DNA of 64,000 nt from Christensenella massiliensis (lineage in GTDB: Bacteria > Bacillota > Clostridia > Christensenellales > Christensenellaceae). The stretch spans positions 1,984,001 to 2,048,000 of the forward strand of contig LT700187.1 of NCBI GenBank assembly GCA_900155415.1, written 5' to 3'. The position numbers and the translations under genes are program-made. Positions 60,423-64,000 of the stretch are shown one piece after another (the first letter of the stretch is position 1; every line of letters begins with the position of its first letter). The notes under the pieces were generated by a model that was given only the letters and a program-made list of their open reading frames with translations, ran no database searches and was not told the DNA's origin.

Positions 60423-61880
60423 ATGGAAAGGTTTTTCAAGCTGAAGGAAAACGGAACCAAGGCATCGACCGAAGTGATCGCCGGATTAACGACGTTCTTC
60501 GCGATGTCCTACATCATTTTTGTCAATCCGAGCATTCTTTCAGCAACGGGCATGCCGACACAGGCAGTATTCTTGGCAACGATCATTGCGGCGGCGATTG
60601 GTACGCTGGTAATGGCGTTGTTTGCAAACGTACCGTATGCGCAGGCGCCGGGTATGGGGCTGAATGCGTTTTTTACGTATACAGTATGCTTTGCACTGGG
60701 CTTCACATGGCAGCAGGCGCTGGCAATGGTCTTTATTTGCGGTATCGTAAATATCATTATTACGGTAACAAAGCTCCGCAAAGCAATCATCAAATCTATC
60801 CCTGAATCATTGCAGCATGCGATTGGAGGCGGTATTGGTATCTTTGTCGCATACATTGGTATCAAGAATGCGAATCTGATCAATTTTACTTCCGATCCGG
60901 GTACGATCATGTCTATCAACGGCTCTGCATTTGCAGCTGACGCGACCTATACGGGGATCACCAGTGTTGTATCAAGCGGCGGTGCGGTTCCGGCACTGGC
61001 GACATTCAATACGCCGGCTCTGATCCTCGCACTTATCGGTGTGATTATCACGATCGTTCTTTTGGTTGCAAAAGTAAAAGGAGCAATTTTGATCGGTATT
61101 GCGATTACAACCGTTATTGCGATCCCGATGGGCGTAGCAGATGTATCCTCTGTAAGCCTCAGCGCAGACAGCCTTGGCAATTCGTTCAGCGAATTGGGAA
61201 CGACGTTCGGTGCCGCCTTTGGGCCGGAGGGGATGCAGAGCTTATTTGCAGACCCGTCCAAGATCGTTTTGGTCATTATGACAATATTTGCCTTTAGTAT
61301 TTCTGATACGTTCGATACGATCGGAACCTTTATTGGTACAGGACGCCGCAGCGGCATCTTCAGCGCAGAAGATATGAAGCAGATGGAGACCAGCAAAGGC
61401 TTCAAATCCAAAATGGACAAAGCGTTGTTTGCTGATGCGATCGCGACCTCCGTTGGCGCGATCGTAGGCACTTCCAACACGACGACATTTGTAGAAAGCT
61501 CTGCAGGAATAGGTGCCGGCGGACGTACCGGACTGACCAGTTTAGTGACGGCCATTGCACTTTTGGCCTGTATGTTCCTTGCGCCGGTCATGGGCATCGT
61601 TCCATCAGAGGCAACTGCTCCGGCGCTGATTGCCGTAGGTATTATGATGATGTCTTCCTTTAAGGAGATCAAATGGGGAGAATTCGAAGAAGCGGTTCCA
61701 GCATTCTTTGCAGGAATCTTTATGGCTCTGTGCTACAGCATCTCCTATGGTATTGCAGCAGGTTTCCTGTTCTATTGCATCGTCAAGATCGTGCGCGGCA
61801 AGGCGAAAGAACTCCATCCTATTCTGGTGGTGTCCACGATTTTGTTTGTGATCAACTTTATCATATTGGCAGTAATTTAA
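60423..61880 (+). CDS. NCS2-family purine permease (AzgA/PbuG-like)
   Basis: 485-aa membrane transporter with about 12 to 14 hydrophobic segments for uptake of adenine, guanine or hypoxanthine. AzgA-type blocks are visible: EVIAGLTTFFAMSYIIFVNPSIL (about residues 18-40), VPYAQAPGMGLNAFFTYTVC (about 69-88), SISDTFDTIGTFIGTGRRSG (about 292-311) and SVGAIVGTSNTTTFVESSAGIGAGGRTGLTSLV (about 340-372, the NTTTFVES signature). Its position between guaA and purE matches purine supply. A GAAA-loop hairpin (61892-61915) follows. Confidence 0.95.
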   Translation: MERFFKLKENGTKASTEVIAGLTTFFAMSYIIFVNPSILSATGMPTQAVFLATIIAAAIGTLVMALFANVPYAQAPGMGLNAFFTYTVCFALGFTWQQALAMVFICGIVNIIITVTKLRKAIIKSIPESLQHAIGGGIGIFVAYIGIKNANLINFTSDPGTIMSINGSAFAADATYTGITSVVSSGGAVPALATFNTPALILALIGVIITIVLLVAKVKGAILIGIAITTVIAIPMGVADVSSVSLSADSLGNSFSELGTTFGAAFGPEGMQSLFADPSKIVLVIMTIFAFSISDTFDTIGTFIGTGRRSGIFSAEDMKQMETSKGFKSKMDKALFADAIATSVGAIVGTSNTTTFVESSAGIGAGGRTGLTSLVTAIALLACMFLAPVMGIVPSEATAPALIAVGIMMMSSFKEIKWGEFEEAVPAFFAGIFMALCYSISYGIAAGFLFYCIVKIVRGKAKELHPILVVSTILFVINFIILAVI

Positions 61881-61891
61881 TGAGAACGACG

Positions 61892-61915
61892 TTAAGCCGG
61901 CGAAAGCCGGCTTAA
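61892..61915 (+). terminator. hairpin with GAAA loop after the purine permease
   Basis: TTAAGCCGGC, GAAA, GCCGGCTTAA: a 10-bp perfect stem, no T-run after, so perhaps a weak terminator or a stability element. Confidence 0.55.
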
Positions 61916-61957
61916 CAGTATGTTTTATATTACGAATGAGTTTTAAAGGAGAAAGAA

Positions 61958-62449
61958 ATGAAAGCAGCAGTAATTATGGGCTCAAAAAGTGATTTGCCGG
62001 TCTTAAAGCCTGCAATAGACACATTGAGAGATTTTGGAATCGAGGTAGAAGCGCATATTATGTCTGCGCACCGTACGCCTGAGCTTGCGGCGGATTTTGC
62101 CAAAAACGCGAAGGATAACGGTGTTGAGGTAATCATTGCCGCTGCAGGAAAAGCGGCGCATCTGGCCGGAGTGATCGCGGGGCACACGATTCTGCCCGTC
62201 ATTGGCCTGCCAATCAAATCATCTACTATGGATGGTATGGATTCCCTGCTTTCCACCGTCCAAATGCCGGAAGGGATCCCGGTCGCTACGGTAGCGATCA
62301 ACGGCGGCAAAAATGCCGCGCTTTTAGCAGTGCAGATTCTCGCATTGAAGTATGATACGTTAAGCGATTTATTATATAAATTTAAAGAAGAGATGCAGCT
62401 CAAGGTAGTAGCGGCAGACGCTGAACTCAAGGAGGAGTTATCGAAATGA
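61958..62449 (+). CDS. purE: 5-(carboxyamino)imidazole ribonucleotide mutase
   Basis: 163-aa cytoplasmic purine enzyme that moves the carboxyl group of N5-CAIR to C4. It shows the class I core [15 protein letters not shown] (about residues 6-20), SAHRTPE (about 39-45), [17 protein letters not shown] (about 65-81, catalytic His) and [31 protein letters not shown] (about 89-119). The normal order purE-purC-purF follows, with a 4-nt overlap into purC. GGAGAAAG precedes the ATG. Confidence 0.97.
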   Translation: MKAAVIMGSKSDLPVLKPAIDTLRDFGIEVEAHIMSAHRTPELAADFAKNAKDNGVEVIIAAAGKAAHLAGVIAGHTILPVIGLPIKSSTMDGMDSLLSTVQMPEGIPVATVAINGGKNAALLAVQILALKYDTLSDLLYKFKEEMQLKVVAADAELKEELSK

Positions 62450-63162
62450 AAAAGATGGAGCAGTTGTATGAGGGCAAGGCGAAAAAAGTATTCAGAACAG
62501 AGGATCCAAATTATGTGATTGTAGATTATAAGGACGACGCGACGGCGTTCAATGGGCTGAAAAAGGGAACAATCGTCGGAAAAGGAGCCGTAAATAATAA
62601 AGTATCGAATCATATGTTCAGAATGCTGGAAAAACACGGAATACCCACACATTATGTGGAGGAGCTTTCTGATCGTGAAACGGTCGTAAAGAGCGTCTCG
62701 ATCGTTCCGGTAGAGGTGATCGTACGTAATATTGCTGCGGGAAGCCTTTCCAAGCGGCTCGGGATTCCGGAAGGAACCAAGCTGAAATCGACGGTGTTGG
62801 AATACAGCTATAAAAACGACGAGCTCGGCGATCCGATGATTAACGATTATCACGTATATGCGATGGAGCTTGCGACGCCTGAGGAAATGGAAAAAATTGC
62901 GGAATATTCGTTTAAAGTAAATGAGATCATGACAGATTATCTCAAGCAGTTTGGGATCGAACTGATCGACTTTAAGCTTGAATATGGCCGGTGTCAGGAG
63001 TGCGGCGGAAAAATCATCCTTGCCGATGAGATATCGCCGGACACCTGCAGGTTCTGGGATTCCAAAACGGGAGAAAAGCTTGATAAAGACCGTTTTCGTC
63101 AGGACCTCGGCCATGTGGAAGATGCTTATCAGGAAATTTTGAAAAGACTGATGGGAGAATGA
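62446..63162 (+). CDS. purC: phosphoribosylaminoimidazole-succinocarboxamide synthase
   Basis: 238-aa ATP-dependent enzyme of purine synthesis (SAICAR synthase). The N-terminus [15 protein letters not shown] (about residues 5-19) is the family start, then [17 protein letters not shown] (about 35-51), [22 protein letters not shown] (about 82-103), [11 protein letters not shown] (about 177-187) and [12 protein letters not shown] (about 198-209). It is coupled to purE by a 4-nt overlap. Confidence 0.97.
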   Translation: MKKMEQLYEGKAKKVFRTEDPNYVIVDYKDDATAFNGLKKGTIVGKGAVNNKVSNHMFRMLEKHGIPTHYVEELSDRETVVKSVSIVPVEVIVRNIAAGSLSKRLGIPEGTKLKSTVLEYSYKNDELGDPMINDYHVYAMELATPEEMEKIAEYSFKVNEIMTDYLKQFGIELIDFKLEYGRCQECGGKIILADEISPDTCRFWDSKTGEKLDKDRFRQDLGHVEDAYQEILKRLMGE

Positions 63163-63167
63163 CATCT

Positions 63168-64000
63168 ATGTGTAAGCTCACATCCTGTCAATATGACCGC
63201 TGGAAACCAAAGGACGATGTGATGCCGGAAGAATGCGGCGTATTTGGGATCTTTATGGACGATCAGCGTTACGACCCGGCAGAGGCGGCCTACGTAGGAC
63301 TTTATGCGCTTCAGCACAGAGGACAGGAAAGCGCGGGAATTGCCGTTACAGATGGAAAAGACGTTAAATTCCATAAGGGAATGGGCTTGTGTTCTGAGGT
63401 GTTCAAGGATAATCTTGGGAAACTATTGGGAGGACATATCGGGATCGGCCATGTGCGGTATTCAACAACGGGGGACAGTAGAGCGGGAAACGCACAGCCC
63501 CTCGTTATGTCGTACCGCGGCGGGAGACTTGCGCTTGCACATAACGGCAACCTGATCAACAGCAGTGTTTTACGGGAGCGGCTGGAAGAGGAAGGCTCTA
63601 TTTTTCAGACCACTCTTGATACGGAAGTCATGGCAAATCTGATTGCACGGCAATCGAAAGAAGGGATTTTAAAAGCGATCACTGCAATGATGAGGGTCGT
63701 AAAAGGCTCTTATGCGCTTGTCATTATGACACAGGATGAATTGATTGCAGTCCGTGACCCGTTAGGCATTCGCCCTCTTGCGTTAGGGAAACTTGACAAC
63801 AATTATGTAGTAGCCTCTGAATCGTGTGCATTCGATGCGATCGATGCGGAATTCGTACGGGATATCCGGCCGGGTGAGATCGTCGTTGTTAATAAGAATG
63901 GTTTAAAGTCTTATCAGGCCCAATCGTCGATGGAAACGGCATTGTGTGTATTTGAGTATGTCTATTTTGCCAGACCGGATTCAGATATTGATGGGATCAG
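63168..64000 (+). CDS. purF: amidophosphoribosyltransferase (partial, cut by window end)
   Basis: First step of purine synthesis, making phosphoribosylamine from PRPP and glutamine. The frame is open to the window edge (277 codons seen). The propeptide of about 22 residues ends before the nucleophile Cys in EECGVFGIF (about residues 22-30), which fits the self-processed GPATase type. Next come LYALQHRGQESAG (about 44-56), GHVRYSTTGDS (about 92-102), AHNGNLINS (about 124-132), and DPLGIRPLALG (about 197-207). The ATG at 63168 lies 5 nt after the purC stop. Confidence 0.95.
   Translation, partial: MCKLTSCQYDRWKPKDDVMPEECGVFGIFMDDQRYDPAEAAYVGLYALQHRGQESAGIAVTDGKDVKFHKGMGLCSEVFKDNLGKLLGGHIGIGHVRYSTTGDSRAGNAQPLVMSYRGGRLALAHNGNLINSSVLRERLEEEGSIFQTTLDTEVMANLIARQSKEGILKAITAMMRVVKGSYALVIMTQDELIAVRDPLGIRPLALGKLDNNYVVASESCAFDAIDAEFVRDIRPGEIVVVNKNGLKSYQAQSSMETALCVFEYVYFARPDSDIDGI

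Overview
The window looks like chromosome of a low-to-mid GC Gram-positive anaerobe of the class Clostridia. The signs are a CtsR/McsA/ClpC locus, formate-tetrahydrofolate ligase, a sodium-pump decarboxylase beta subunit, a very large activase/dehydratase-like Fe-S protein, strong AGGAGG-type ribosome sites and TTGACA/TATAAT promoters. A Christensenellaceae-like bacterium would fit, but that is a guess from gene style, not a measured placement.

Layout. 1-12.2 kb: tRNA-Arg, a membrane glycosyltransferase, a small EamA transporter behind a terminator-type leader, an iron alcohol dehydrogenase, sbcDC, a U32 peptidase, typA and a methyltransferase. 12.4-25 kb: an orphan Na+-pump decarboxylase beta subunit with a 41-aa partner, an Fe-S protein, an NlpC/P60 hydrolase with peptidoglycan-binding repeats, the 1418-aa activase/dehydratase-like protein, a minus-strand set of lipoproteins, a patatin, GDPD and glutathione peroxidase. 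25-37.8 kb: fhs, XRE-cupin plus acyl-CoA ligase, an acyltransferase, galU, and a SAH hydrolase/SAH deaminase pair. 37.9-48 kb: radical SAM, ctsR-mcsA-clpC (no mcsB), a WecA/TagO-type transferase, then guaB, a LarE-like gene and guaA. 60.4-64 kb: purine permease and purE-purC-purF (cut by the window edge).

The accessory region is an AT-rich island of about 10.9 kb (about 48.02-58.98 kb) at the 3' end of guaA. It begins with a tyrosine integrase and ends in a second, diverged copy of the last 293 bp of guaA. Its cargo is a possible DHH-like protein and an SF2 helicase, an XRE repressor with a divergent operator region, an unknown protein, two related lipoproteins (one with two Ltp-type repeats known from phage superinfection-exclusion lipoproteins), a serine recombinase preceded by a three-subsite res-like array, an unknown 164-aa protein, and a convergent two-RNA locus encoding a hydrophobic peptide of at most 24 aa that looks like a type I toxin-antitoxin. 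The two island ends carry matching inverted composites (AGTGGGAA plus a 24-bp imperfect repeat), and AGTGGGAA is clustered near the right end. No conjugation, capsid or terminase genes are seen, so this is probably a non-self-transmissible integrative element or phage-satellite-like island that may carry anti-phage or immunity cargo.

Housekeeping calls are secure. Roles of the island cargo, the RNA elements and the recombination sites are inferences from sequence patterns and neighbours.
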